Shown: positions 25,199-34,289 of the stretch, one piece after another | How the letters are laid out: every line of letters starts with the position of its first letter | Position numbering within the stretch: the stretch's first letter is position 1 | Assembly (NCBI RefSeq): GCF_030159255.1 | Contig: NZ_BSCT01000006.1 | Location: 248,001 to 312,000, forward strand | Origin: Bradyrhizobium sp. SSBR45G | GTDB taxonomy: Bacteria > Pseudomonadota > Alphaproteobacteria > Rhizobiales > Xanthobacteraceae | DNA length: 64,000 nt | Direction of reading: 5' to 3' | Translations under genes and position numbers: made by a program | The notes under the pieces: generated by a model | What the model saw: only the letters and a program-made list of their open reading frames with translations | What the model was told of the DNA's origin: nothing | The model's database searches: none

Positions 25199-26928
25199 CG
25201 ACCCTGGATCCGATCACGCTCGCGGTGCTCAAGGGAAGGCTGGAGCAGATCGCCGACGAGATGGACGCGACGCTGTATCGCTCGGCGTTCAACCCGACCA
25301 TCGCCGAAGCGCGCGACGCCTGCCATGGCATCTATCATGCGACCACCGGCGACACCCTGGTGCAGGGGCAGGGCGGCCTGCCGATCTTCGTCGGCGCGAT
25401 GGCCTTTGCCGTGCGCGCCGTCATCGCCAAGGTCGAGAAGGATGGCGGCCTGGAGGAGGGCGACACCTTCATCTTCAACGACCCCTATGACGGCGGCACC
25501 CATCTCAACGACTTCCGCCTGGTGCGTCCAGTGTTCCGCAACGGCCACGTGTTCTGCTGGATCGCCTCGGTCGGCCACTGGCTCGACATCGGCGGCAACG
25601 TCGCCGGCGGCTACAATCCGAAGGCGGTCGAGAGTTTTCAGGAAGGCATGCGCATTCCACCCGTCAAGCTGATCGCCGCGGGGCGCATGAACCACGACAT
25701 CCTCGGCATCCTCGAGGCCAATTCGCGCGTGCCGATGTCGAACTGGGGCGACCTCAACGGCCAGCTCAACGCGCTCGATCTCGGCGAGCGCCGCTTGCGC
25801 GCGCTGCTCGACGATTACGGCGATGCGACCGTGGCCGACGCGTTCGAGGCATTCTCCGATCGCGCCGAGACTTTGATGCGTGCCGCGATCGCCTCGCTGC
25901 CCGACGGCATTTATTCGTTCGAGGACGTGCTCGACAATGACGGCATCGTCGACGAGCCGCTGACGGTGGCGCTCGACGTCACCATTGCCGGCGACACGAT
26001 GGCGCTCGACTTCACCCGATCGTCGGGCGCCTGCAAGGGCCCGATCAACATCTCGCGCTCGACCACGATCGCGGCCTGCTACGTCGCGCTCAAGCACGTC
26101 TTCACCGAGGTGCCCGCCAATGCCGGCTGTCTCCGGCCGATCAGCTTTGCGATCACCGACGGCTCGCTGCTCGCAGCCGGGCCGCCCAAGCCGGTCGCGG
26201 GCTACACCGAAACGATCCTGCGCCTGATTGGCGTCGTGCTCGGCGCGCTCGCCAAGGCGGATCCTGCGCGCGCCACCGCTGCCCCCTTCGGCACCATCAA
26301 CGCGCTGTCGATCGCCGGCCATCGCAAGGACAACAGCCGCTTCGTGATGTTCTCGTTCTTCGGCGGCGGCCTCGGCGGCAATCCCGCGACCGACGGCCTC
26401 AACCACGCCAACAACCCGATCTCGACCGCGACCATCCCGCCTGTGGAAATCCTTGAGGCAGCCTATCCCGTGATGTTCACGCAATGGGCGCTGCGCCCGG
26501 ATTCCGCCGGTGCCGGCACGCATCGCGGCGGCGTCGGCGCCATCTACGAGGTCGAGCTGCTGGCCGATGCCGATGTCGCGCTGCTCGGCGAGCGCGGCAA
26601 GGCGGCGCCGTTCGGCGTCGCCGGCGGCGGAAGCGCGGCGCTCAACCGCTTCACCTGGCAGACCGATTCTGGCGAGGCGAGCCCGCCGATGGTCTCCAAG
26701 ATCACCGACCTGCATCTCAAGGCCGGCAAGCGCGTGCGTCTGGAAACGCCAGGGGGCGGTGGCTGGGGGCCGCCGGAGGCGCGGCCGGTTGCGGCCGTCG
26801 CCCATGACGTCGCGCTCGGCTTCGTCTCGCCAGGACAGGCGCGTGAGGTCTACAAGGTCGCAGTGGCAGCCGACGGCGCCGTCGATGAAGCCGCGACGCG
26901 CACGCTGCGCGCGGGAGGTGCGGCATGA
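25195..26928 (+). CDS. Hydantoinase/oxoprolinase-family subunit B (HyuB)
   Basis: This 577-residue protein is a HyuB-type subunit: opening DPITLAVLKGRLEQIADEMD, then STLYRSAFNPTIAEARD-like early core (ATLYRSAFNPTIAEARD), FNDPYDGGTHLNDF, and C-terminal GGGGWGPP. HyuAB complexes hydrolyse cyclic amides/imides such as hydantoin or 5-oxoproline with ATP, or act as ATP-dependent carboxylases (acetone, acetophenone). It overlaps the lyase stop and the hyuA start by four bases each. Which HyuAB reaction applies is not decided by sequence alone. Confidence 0.88.
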   Translation: MTTLDPITLAVLKGRLEQIADEMDATLYRSAFNPTIAEARDACHGIYHATTGDTLVQGQGGLPIFVGAMAFAVRAVIAKVEKDGGLEEGDTFIFNDPYDGGTHLNDFRLVRPVFRNGHVFCWIASVGHWLDIGGNVAGGYNPKAVESFQEGMRIPPVKLIAAGRMNHDILGILEANSRVPMSNWGDLNGQLNALDLGERRLRALLDDYGDATVADAFEAFSDRAETLMRAAIASLPDGIYSFEDVLDNDGIVDEPLTVALDVTIAGDTMALDFTRSSGACKGPINISRSTTIAACYVALKHVFTEVPANAGCLRPISFAITDGSLLAAGPPKPVAGYTETILRLIGVVLGALAKADPARATAAPFGTINALSIAGHRKDNSRFVMFSFFGGGLGGNPATDGLNHANNPISTATIPPVEILEAAYPVMFTQWALRPDSAGAGTHRGGVGAIYEVELLADADVALLGERGKAAPFGVAGGGSAALNRFTWQTDSGEASPPMVSKITDLHLKAGKRVRLETPGGGGWGPPEARPVAAVAHDVALGFVSPGQAREVYKVAVAADGAVDEAATRTLRAGGAA

Positions 26929-28985
26929 GCAAGCTCGGCACCATCGTCGGCGTCGATGTCGGCGGCACCTTCACGGATCTCTTCTACTTCGACGAGGCCA
27001 AGCGGACCTTCCGCACCAACAAGGTGCCGTCGAACCGCGGCGACGAGGCGGTGGGCTTCCTCGAAGGCCTGCAAGGTTTTGGCGCGGTCTCGCACCTCAG
27101 CTCGATCGTGCATGGCACGACCGTCGGCACCAATGCGCTCCTGGAGCGCAAGGGCGCGCGCATCGGCCTGATCACCACGCGTGGCTTCCGCGACGTCCTG
27201 GAAATGCGCCGGCGCGACCGCCGCAACACCTGGGGCCTGTGGGGCGACTTCATACCCGTCGTCGAGCGCGACATGCGCGCCGAGGTCGACGAGCGCGTGC
27301 TGTCCGACGGCACGGTCCGCACCGCCATCGATGTCGCGCAGGTGACGGCTGTCGCGCGCGAGCTGCTCGCCAAGGGCGCGCAGGCGCTCGCGATCGTGTT
27401 CGTCAACGCCTTCGCCAATCCCGACAATGAGCGCCGTGCGCTCGAAGCCGTGCAGGCGATCTGGCCCAACGACAACGTGGCCTGCTCCAGCCAGATCCTG
27501 CCTGAGATCCGTGAGTTCGAGCGGACGTCGACGACCGCGCTCAACGCCTATCTGCAGCCGGTGGTCGGCTCGTATTTGCAGAAGCTGCAGAACGCGCTGG
27601 CGGGCGAAGCCTTCGACGGCCGCTTCCACATCGTGCAGTCCAATGGCGGCGTGATGTCGACCGACGCGGCGCGGCGATTCCCGATCCGCACCGCGCTGTC
27701 GGGTCCTGCGGCCGGCGTGATCGCTGCGGCGGAGATCGCCAAGGCGGCCGGCTTCCCCAACGTCATCACCGGCGATCTCGGCGGCACCTCGTTCGACGTG
27801 TCGCTGGTGGTCGATGGCGCGACGTCGCTGGCGGCGCAGACCACGATCGATTTCGGCCTCGTCGTGCGTACGCCGATGATCGAGATCACGACGATCGGCG
27901 CCGGCGGCGGCTCGATCGCTCATGTCGATGCCGGCGGCCTGCTGCAGGTCGGCCCCGAAAGTGCCGGCTCGCGTCCGGGGCCGGTGTGCTATGGCGGCGG
28001 CAATGAGCGGCCGACGCTGACCGATGCCAATGTCGTGCTCGGCCGCATCAATGCCGACAGGCCGATCGGCGGCAAGCTCAAGGCGCTCGACGTCGAGGCG
28101 GCGAAGCGCGCCATTGCCAGGCATGTCGGCGAGCCCTTGGGCCTTGGCACGATGGAAGCGGCGGAAGCGATCGTGCGCATCGCCGACAGCAAGATGGCGG
28201 GCGCGATCCGGCTGATGTCGATCGAGCGCGGCCATGATCCGGCGCGCTTCGCGGCGGTCCCGTTCGGCGGCGGCGGCGCGCTGCACGTCTCGGCGCTGAT
28301 CAAGGATGTCGGCCTGAAGGCGGCGCTGGTGCCGCGCTATCCCGGCGTCACCTCGGCGCTCGGCTGCGTCATCGCCGACATCCGCCACGACCAGGTGCAG
28401 ACGCTCAACATGTTCGTCGATGGCCTCGACATCGCCGCGCTGACGCGCTGGATGCAGTCCGAAGCCGAGCATGCGCAGGCCGTGGTGAAGGACGCGCGGC
28501 TCGCCGTCGAGCGCATCGACACGTTGTTCGAGCTCGACATGCACTATGTCGGCCAGACCCACACCATCCGCGCGACCTTGCCGGCCGAGATGCGCGACGG
28601 CGTTCTCGCGCTGACGGTCGAGGACGTGCGCAAGGCGTTCGAGACGGCCTATCAGAAGAGCTTCAGCCGCCTGCTGCCGGGTGTGCCGATCAAGATCGTC
28701 AACCTGCGGACAGCAGCGATCGGCGTGCGGCCGCGCTTCGATCTCTCTGCGCTCGCGCCCGACGGCAGCGCCGATCTCGCCAAGGCACGGCTCGGCAGCC
28801 GCGAGGTCTGGTTCGATGGCAGATGGTGGAGCACCGCGATCTATGCGCGGCTCGATCTGCCGGTCGGCAGCGACATCGCGGGGCCGGCGATCCTGGAACA
28901 GCCGGATGCGACGACGGTGATCGCGCCCGGCTTCAAGGCGCGGGTGGACCAGTTCGGCAACGTCATCGTGGAGCGCAGCGCATGA
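26925..28985 (+). CDS. Hydantoinase/oxoprolinase-family subunit A (HyuA)
   Basis: This 686-residue subunit carries the ASKHA-type nucleotide-binding motifs GVDVGGTFTDLFYFD (about 7-21) and GDLGGTSFDVSLVVDG, plus the HyuA markers HGTTVGTNALLERKGARIG and GAGGGSIAHVDAGG. It is the ATP-using partner of HyuB. The gene is intact and coupled to hyuB by ATGA and to the isochorismatase-fold gene by the same overlap. Separate A and B genes are the prokaryotic arrangement, unlike fused eukaryotic 5-oxoprolinase. Confidence 0.9.
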   Translation: MSKLGTIVGVDVGGTFTDLFYFDEAKRTFRTNKVPSNRGDEAVGFLEGLQGFGAVSHLSSIVHGTTVGTNALLERKGARIGLITTRGFRDVLEMRRRDRRNTWGLWGDFIPVVERDMRAEVDERVLSDGTVRTAIDVAQVTAVARELLAKGAQALAIVFVNAFANPDNERRALEAVQAIWPNDNVACSSQILPEIREFERTSTTALNAYLQPVVGSYLQKLQNALAGEAFDGRFHIVQSNGGVMSTDAARRFPIRTALSGPAAGVIAAAEIAKAAGFPNVITGDLGGTSFDVSLVVDGATSLAAQTTIDFGLVVRTPMIEITTIGAGGGSIAHVDAGGLLQVGPESAGSRPGPVCYGGGNERPTLTDANVVLGRINADRPIGGKLKALDVEAAKRAIARHVGEPLGLGTMEAAEAIVRIADSKMAGAIRLMSIERGHDPARFAAVPFGGGGALHVSALIKDVGLKAALVPRYPGVTSALGCVIADIRHDQVQTLNMFVDGLDIAALTRWMQSEAEHAQAVVKDARLAVERIDTLFELDMHYVGQTHTIRATLPAEMRDGVLALTVEDVRKAFETAYQKSFSRLLPGVPIKIVNLRTAAIGVRPRFDLSALAPDGSADLAKARLGSREVWFDGRWWSTAIYARLDLPVGSDIAGPAILEQPDATTVIAPGFKARVDQFGNVIVERSA

Positions 28986-29596
28986 GCGATCACAGCATTC
29001 CGGCCGCGCAGAGCGCGCTGCTGATTGTCGACCTGCAGAACGATTTCCTCGATGCCCAGGGCGCCTATGGCCGGGCCGGACAGACGGCCGCCGACATCGC
29101 GGCGCTGCCGCCACGCATCAAGCCGTTCGCCGATCTGATGCGGAGCAAGGGCGGCTTCGTGATCTCGACGCAGTTCACCCTGGTGCCGGGCAAGGGTGGC
29201 GAGCCGCTGATCTCGCCGCACCTGAAGCAGCTGCGGCCGTTCCTGGCCAAGGGCGACTTCCTGCCCGGCGCCTGGGGCCATCAGCTCGTGGATCTGCTGC
29301 AGCCGGCCGATATCACGATCGAGAAGATCGCCTATTCGGCGTTCTACATGACGCGGCTCGAATGGGTGCTGCGCAAGTGCCGCATCGAAAAACTCTATGT
29401 CGCCGGCATCGTCACCAATGGCGGCGTCGCTTCCACCGTGCGTGATGCGCATATCCGCGATTTCGAGACGGTCGTGCTGGAAGACGGCTGCGCGGCGTTC
29501 ACCGCCGAGACGCATGCCACCGCGATCGCCGCGTTGAAGCCGGTGTGCCGCGTGGCCTCGATCGCGGAGGCGATGACGGAGCTGGCGGCGTCATGA
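28982..29596 (+). CDS. Isochorismatase-fold hydrolase without the nucleophilic Cys
   Basis: This 204-residue protein has the isochorismatase-like fold. Asp17 (IVDLQNDF) and Lys115 (IEKIAYSAF) of the usual triad are present. The third position, normally Cys in TN-V-C-V-x-x-T, reads TNGGVASTVRDA, so Gly148 replaces Cys. Cys-dependent members are amidases (nicotinamidase, N-carbamoylsarcosine amidase); true isochorismatases such as EntB and PhzD also have Gly here and cleave a vinyl ether. An amidase role, otherwise expected beside HyuAB, is therefore doubtful. The start overlaps the hyuA stop by four bases. The substrate is unknown. Confidence 0.85.
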   Translation: MSDHSIPAAQSALLIVDLQNDFLDAQGAYGRAGQTAADIAALPPRIKPFADLMRSKGGFVISTQFTLVPGKGGEPLISPHLKQLRPFLAKGDFLPGAWGHQLVDLLQPADITIEKIAYSAFYMTRLEWVLRKCRIEKLYVAGIVTNGGVASTVRDAHIRDFETVVLEDGCAAFTAETHATAIAALKPVCRVASIAEAMTELAAS

Positions 29597-29623
29597 GCCA
29601 AGTCGTCGTCCGCTGCCACCTGC

Positions 29624-29743
29624 GGGGCCTCATGGTTCGAGACGCGCCCAAGGGGCGCTCCTCACCATGAGGGTTGAAAGTCTTGCCGCAAACAAGATCC
29701 TCGTCCTGAGGAGCTCGCCGCAGGCGAGCGTCTCGAAGGACGG
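29624..29743. repeat. Inverted copy of the two-hairpin palindromic repeat
   Basis: The order and orientation are reversed relative to 20808-20932: first GGCCTCATGGTTCGAGACGC with GCGCTCCTCACCATGAGG, then CCTGAGGAGCTCGCCG with CGGCGAGCG-like partner and TCTCGAAGGACG. It fills the gap between the isochorismatase-fold gene and the FAD oxidoreductase gene of the same operon. Confidence 0.65.
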
Positions 29744-29767
29744 TCGCAAGCGTGGTGAGGGGCGCAC

Positions 29768-31147
29768 ATGAGTGGCATCGAAATCATCGACCGCGCGCCT
29801 GAGGTCGGCGTCGACTGCCTGATCATCGGCGCGGGCGCGGCTGGGCTCGTCGCGGCGCTCTCGGCGGTCGAGAACGGCGAGAGCGTGCTGGTGCTGGAGC
29901 GCGATGGCGTGCCGCAGGGCTCGACGGCGCTGTCGGCCGGACTGATCCCGGCGGCTGGCACGCGCTGGCAGGCGGCGCTCGGCATCGACGACAGTCCGGC
30001 GCGCTTCGCCGCGGACATCATGCACAAGGCGCACGATGAGCCTGACCCGGCGCTGGTGCAGCTCGTCACCGCCACCATCGGCCCGACGCTCGAATGGCTG
30101 GCCGACCGGCATCAGCTGCCGTTCTCGCTGGTCGACAATTTCTCCTATCCCGGTCATTCGCGCTATCGCATGCACGGCCTGCCGAGCCGCGCTGGGCGCG
30201 AGCTGATCGACCGGCTGCGTACGGCGGCCGAGACCGCCGGCATCGACATCCTCTGCGACGCGCATGCAACGACGCTGCTGGTCGATCCCAGTCAGCGCGC
30301 CGCCGGCGTGCGTTTCATCCGGCCCGACGGTAGCAGCGATGAGGTCGGCTGCCGCCGCCTGATCCTCGGCTGCAGCGGCTATGGGGGCAATCCGGCGCTT
30401 GTCAGCCGACACATTCCGCAGATGGCGAGCGCGACCTATTTCGGCCATGTCGGCAATCAGGGCGATGCGCTGACCTGGGGCGAGCAGCTTGGCGCGGCGA
30501 CGCGTCATCTCGGCGGCCATCAGGGCCACGGCTCGGTGGCGCATCCCGCCGGCATTCTCATCAGCTGGGCCACGATCACCGAGGGCGGCTTCCAGGTGAA
30601 TGCGCGGGGTGAGCGCTTCTCCAACGAGGCGTCAGGCTATTCCGAGCAGGCGGCCAACGTGCTGGCGCAGCCGGACGGCATCGCCTGGACGATCTTCGAT
30701 GCGCGCATTGCCGGCATCGCCGCGCAGTTCGAGGATTTTCGCAACGCCGTCTCCCATGGCGCGGTGCTCGAAGCGGACGATGTCGCGGGCCTTGCGGCAG
30801 CGATGCGCGTGCCGGCCGATGCGCTTGCGGCGACATGCGATGAGGTGCGCGAGGCCAAGGCGCAGCAGTGCGCCGATCGCTACGGCCGCAGCTTTGCCGG
30901 CGTGCCGCAACTGATGCCGCCCTATCGCGCGGTGAAAGTCACCGGCGCGCTGTTCCATACGCAAGGCGGCCTCGTCATCGACGACCGCGCCCGCGTCATG
31001 CGTAAGGATGGCACTGCTATCGACAATCTGTTCGCAGCCGGCGGCGCCGCCTGCGGCGTCTCCGGCGCCGATGCCTCGGGCTATCTTTCCGGCAACGGCC
31101 TGCTGACCGCCGTCGCGCTCGGCCGCGTCGCCGGCCTGGCACGCTGA
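29768..31147 (+). CDS. FAD-dependent oxidoreductase, fumarate reductase/KsdD type
   Basis: This 459-residue protein has an N-terminal FAD-binding Rossmann motif CLIIGAGAAGLVAALSA (about 18-34), VLVLERDGVPQGSTALSAGL, a middle capping domain, and the C-terminal substrate/FAD loop NLFAAGGAACGVSG-A-D-ASGYLSGNG. The FAD_binding_2 family oxidises or reduces C=C bonds next to a carbonyl or carboxylate (fumarate reductase, 3-ketosteroid dehydrogenase, tricarballylate dehydrogenase). No signal peptide is seen, so it is cytoplasmic. It is the last gene of the gntR operon and ends at a hairpin shared with the convergent ABC operon. Confidence 0.85.
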   Translation: MSGIEIIDRAPEVGVDCLIIGAGAAGLVAALSAVENGESVLVLERDGVPQGSTALSAGLIPAAGTRWQAALGIDDSPARFAADIMHKAHDEPDPALVQLVTATIGPTLEWLADRHQLPFSLVDNFSYPGHSRYRMHGLPSRAGRELIDRLRTAAETAGIDILCDAHATTLLVDPSQRAAGVRFIRPDGSSDEVGCRRLILGCSGYGGNPALVSRHIPQMASATYFGHVGNQGDALTWGEQLGAATRHLGGHQGHGSVAHPAGILISWATITEGGFQVNARGERFSNEASGYSEQAANVLAQPDGIAWTIFDARIAGIAAQFEDFRNAVSHGAVLEADDVAGLAAAMRVPADALAATCDEVREAKAQQCADRYGRSFAGVPQLMPPYRAVKVTGALFHTQGGLVIDDRARVMRKDGTAIDNLFAAGGAACGVSGADASGYLSGNGLLTAVALGRVAGLAR

Positions 31148-31206
31148 CTTCAGTTCGAAATCCACTCTATTTCGATTTGGCCGAGCCACCAGCCGCGACC
31201 TCCGTC

Positions 31207-31229
31207 CACCTCTCCCTTCGTGAGAGGTG
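31207..31229. terminator. Hairpin between convergent operons
   Basis: A perfect 8-bp stem CACCTCTC / GAGAGGTG with loop CCTTCGT lies between the FAD oxidoreductase gene (+) and the ABC permease gene (-). There is no T-run, so it may be a weak bidirectional terminator or the remains of a dispersed repeat. Confidence 0.45.
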
Positions 31230-31260
31230 AAGAGAGGCTTCGGCTCAACGATCAACGTCA

Positions 31261-32028
31261 TCACCGCCGCGCGGCCTGCCACCGCAACAGCCGGCTCTCA
31301 GCGGCGCCCATCGCGAGCGCGGTGACGTAGCCGATCACGCCGAGCAGCATCACGCCGGCGAACAGGTCGGCGGAGCGGAACGAGCGCGCGGACAGCAGCA
31401 CCCATTGGCCGAGGCCGTCGAGGCCGGCGAGCATCTCGCAGACCACCGCGAGGATCAGCGCGACCGTGAGGCTCAGCCGCATGCCGGCGAGAATGTCGGG
31501 GGCCGCCGAGGGTAGTGCGATCTTGAAGATGACCGCGAGCCGCGACATGTGCAGCACCCGCGCGACCTCATAGAGCCTGGGCTCGACCGCGGCGAAGCCG
31601 TGGACGGTCCCGAGCAGCATCGGCCACAGCGAGCCGAATGCGATCACGAACAGCGCCATGCCCTGGCTCAGGCCGAGCGCTGCGATCGCGACCGGAATGA
31701 TCGCCGAGACCGGCAGCGGCCGCAGCAGCTCCAGGGTCGGCGCGACGTAGATGCGCATCGCCTTGGACGAGCCGATCATGGCGCCGAGCGCGACGCCGGC
31801 GATCGAGGCGAGCAGCCAGCCATAGGCCATGTGCGTCAGCGTCCCCATGAGCTTGGTCAGGAGATCGCCGCTCGTGAAGCCCCGCATCAGCGAGGCCCAG
31901 GCACGATCGGGGCCGGGCAGGAACACCGGCGATATCAGGCGCTGATTGGCCGCGAGCTGCCACAGCGCGATGATGCCGGCGGCGACGGCGAAGCTCGCGA
32001 GGCGCCAGCCGAGCACCGACCATCTCAT
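31261..32028 (-). CDS. NitT/TauT-type ABC importer permease (second)
   Basis: This 255-residue membrane protein has the BPD-transport permease fold with the EAA-type loop EPRLYEVARVLHMSRLAVIF-KIALPSAAPDILAGMRL. It has about six membrane segments. The start at 32028 overlaps the upstream permease stop by four bases. It is one of two related permeases, which probably form a heterodimer in an SsuC/TauC-like importer for sulfonates, nitrogen compounds or small carboxylates. Confidence 0.88.
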   Translation of the reverse strand: MRWSVLGWRLASFAVAAGIIALWQLAANQRLISPVFLPGPDRAWASLMRGFTSGDLLTKLMGTLTHMAYGWLLASIAGVALGAMIGSSKAMRIYVAPTLELLRPLPVSAIIPVAIAALGLSQGMALFVIAFGSLWPMLLGTVHGFAAVEPRLYEVARVLHMSRLAVIFKIALPSAAPDILAGMRLSLTVALILAVVCEMLAGLDGLGQWVLLSARSFRSADLFAGVMLLGVIGYVTALAMGAAESRLLRWQAARR

Positions 32029-32792
32029 GCCTGGTCTCCGATCGCTGCCGCGCGGCCGAACAGCGTCTTCTGTGCCGCCATCAGCGCAGCGTTGAGCGCA
32101 AAGCCGGTGACGCCGATCCACACCAGATAAGCGAGCATCAGGTCCGGCCGCAGCGCCTGCTGCGCGGTCATGATGCCAGCCCCCAAGCCGAGCGGATTGA
32201 TCGCGATCTCCACGGTGACTGCGACAATCAGCGCGATGCCGGCCGCGAGCCGGAAGGCGAGGAAGATGCGGGGCAGGGCGGCGGGAATGACGATCTTCCT
32301 GACACGATCGAGTTGCGACAGCCGCAGCACGCGCGCCACCTCGATCAGCCGCGGCTCGATGCCGCCGACGGCGGCGCGCGTCATGATCAGCACCGGCCAG
32401 ACGCAGGCGAAGCTGACGATTGCGATCTCCATGCGATAGCCGAAGCCGAGTGCGATCAGCGCGATCGGTAGCAGCGCCACCGAGGGGATCGGTCTGATCG
32501 CCTCGATCGTGACTTCCATCAGCCGGTCGAAGACATGCGACAGGCCAAGCGCGATGCCCAGCACCAGGCCGATGGCGCCGCCGAGCGCGAGCCCGGCAAA
32601 CGCAGCGGCGAGCGTGTCGCGCGTCGCCGCAAGCAGCGAGCCGTCGGTCAGCGCGCCCGCCAGCGCGAGCGCGATCGCGCTCGGCGGCGCCAGCGAGTCG
32701 CTCTGCACGTCGGCGAGCCGCATCCAGATTTCGAAGATCAGCAGCGCCGCGAGCGGCAGCAGCGCGGGCTTGATGCGCTCCGGTAGGATCAT
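32025..32792 (-). CDS. NitT/TauT-type ABC importer permease (first)
   Basis: This 255-residue permease is related to the one downstream: TLAAAFAGLALGGAIGLVLG, RPIPSVALLPIALIALGFGY, and EAA loop EPRLIEVARVLRLSQLDRV followed by IPAALPRIFLAFRLAAG. It overlaps the ATPase gene by four bases upstream and the second permease gene by four bases downstream. Ligand unknown. Confidence 0.88.
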   Translation of the reverse strand: MILPERIKPALLPLAALLIFEIWMRLADVQSDSLAPPSAIALALAGALTDGSLLAATRDTLAAAFAGLALGGAIGLVLGIALGLSHVFDRLMEVTIEAIRPIPSVALLPIALIALGFGYRMEIAIVSFACVWPVLIMTRAAVGGIEPRLIEVARVLRLSQLDRVRKIVIPAALPRIFLAFRLAAGIALIVAVTVEIAINPLGLGAGIMTAQQALRPDLMLAYLVWIGVTGFALNAALMAAQKTLFGRAAAIGDQA

Positions 32793-33592
32793 TCGCTCGC
32801 CTTGATGAAGTCGAACAGCGCGCGACGCAGCCGCAGGAATTCCGGATGCTCGCGGGTCGCCAGCTGGTCGCGCGGCCGTGGCAGGTCGATCTTCAATTCC
32901 AGGCCGACGCGGCCGGGATGCGGCAACAGGCCGATCACGCGGTCGCCGAGATAGATCGCCTCTTCCAGATCATGCGTGACGAACACGACGGTGGCGCCGG
33001 TGGAGGCGACCAGCGCCAGCATCTCGTCCTGCAGCCCCTGGCGCGTCATCGCGTCCAGCGCGCCGAACGGCTCGTCCATCAGCAGCACCTTGGGATCCTG
33101 CGCGAGGCAGCGCGCGATCTGCAGCCGCTGCTGCATGCCGCCCGACATCTCCGTCGGATATTTGGCGGCATGGCCGGCGAGCCCGACCTTGGCCAGCAGC
33201 TCGGTGATGCGCGCCTCGCGCTGCGCGGAGGGCATACCGATCGTCTCCAACGCCAGCGATATGTTGCCGGCCGCCGTGCGCCACGGCAGCAGCGCCTTGC
33301 CATAGTCCTGGAACACCACGGCGATCTCGCGCCGGGGCGCGCGCATCGCCTCGCCCTCGAAACGCACGCTGCCGCCGGTCGGCTGATAGAGGCCGGCCGC
33401 AAGCCGCAGCGCCGTCGTCTTGCCGCAGCCGGAGGCGCCGACCACGCAGAGGATCTCGCCGGCGGCGACGTCGAGACTGATCGTGTTGATGATCGCCTTG
33501 CCGCCCAGCATCAGCGCGACATTGTCGAACGCAATCTGCGCGCGCGCAGGCGAGGGAGACGATTGCACCAGTGCGAGGGCAGGCTCCGCCAT
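32789..33592 (-). CDS. NitT/TauT-type ABC importer ATPase
   Basis: This 267-residue ATPase has Walker A GASGCGKTT, the family-specific Q-loop VFQDYGKALLPWRT, signature MSGGMQQRLQIARCLA, Walker B VLLMDEPFGALDAMTR and switch His in VTHDLEEAIYLGDRV. These features match SsuB/TauB/NrtD proteins. It lies one base after the GntR stop and overlaps the first permease gene. Confidence 0.92.
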   Translation of the reverse strand: MAEPALALVQSSPSPARAQIAFDNVALMLGGKAIINTISLDVAAGEILCVVGASGCGKTTALRLAAGLYQPTGGSVRFEGEAMRAPRREIAVVFQDYGKALLPWRTAAGNISLALETIGMPSAQREARITELLAKVGLAGHAAKYPTEMSGGMQQRLQIARCLAQDPKVLLMDEPFGALDAMTRQGLQDEMLALVASTGATVVFVTHDLEEAIYLGDRVIGLLPHPGRVGLELKIDLPRPRDQLATREHPEFLRLRRALFDFIKASE

Positions 33593-33593
33593 C

Positions 33594-34289
33594 TCAGGCT
33601 CCCTTCGATTGGGGATAAACGATGTTGACCGTCGAGCGCAGATGCGCCTCCAGCCGCGCTTGTGCCGCGGCCGCGTCGCGCGCGAGCACGAGATCGGCCA
33701 GCGCCTCGTGCTCCCGGATGAAGCCGCTGCCGTCGTCGAAGCTGCGCATCATGACGCGGCGATAGCGATAGGCCTGGTCGTAGAGATCGGAATGCGCCGC
33801 GAGCAGACGTTGCGATCCGCAGGCCGCGAGTAGCGAAGTGTGGAAGGCCTTGTGCAGCCGATCGAACTCCGGCGCACCTTCGCGGAACTCGCTCTGCATG
33901 CGCTGGATGTAGCGGCGCATCTGATGCAGCGCGGCGATGATGCCAGCCTCCCATCGATCGTCGCCGCCCTGCATCGCCAGCCGCAGCGCCTCCTTCTCCA
34001 CCACCGTGCGCATCCGCGTGATGTCGATCAGATCGTCGCGGCTGACATCGGCGACGCGAAAGCCGCGCTGGCCGATGCCGACGATCAGGCCGCGCGACAC
34101 CAGCCGCGACAGCCCCTCGCGCAGCGGCGTCGGCCCGATCTCATAGCGCTTGGCGAGCTCGACGATCCCGAGACGCGAGCCGGGAGCGAGAACCCCGGCG
34201 ACGATGTCGCGCTCGATCAAGGCGGCAGCGCGCTCGCTGAGCGTGTCGCTCGTCGGCTCGGTCTGCGGGATCGGGTTCGTTGCCGTCAT
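33594..34289 (-). CDS. GntR-family regulator, FadR subfamily, encoded inside the importer operon
   Basis: This 231-residue protein has a winged helix (LIERDIVAGVLAPGSRLG, LAKRYEIGPTPLREGLSRL) and an all-helical FCD ligand domain with metal-type residues (FDRLHKAFHTSLLAACGSQ, IREHEALADLVLARD). FadR-type proteins are usually repressors released by a carboxylic acid effector. The start (34289) overlaps the binding-protein stop, so the gene lies second in the transporter unit, an unusual internal position that would give autoregulation. It probably acts on the divergent region 35228-35326. Confidence 0.88.
   Translation of the reverse strand: MTATNPIPQTEPTSDTLSERAAALIERDIVAGVLAPGSRLGIVELAKRYEIGPTPLREGLSRLVSRGLIVGIGQRGFRVADVSRDDLIDITRMRTVVEKEALRLAMQGGDDRWEAGIIAALHQMRRYIQRMQSEFREGAPEFDRLHKAFHTSLLAACGSQRLLAAHSDLYDQAYRYRRVMMRSFDDGSGFIREHEALADLVLARDAAAAQARLEAHLRSTVNIVYPQSKGA

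Noticed and set aside
25165..29114. Two long minus-strand frames (546 and 754 codons) opposite hyuB and hyuA
   Set aside because: They are shadows of hyuBA; no start signals or family motifs are present.
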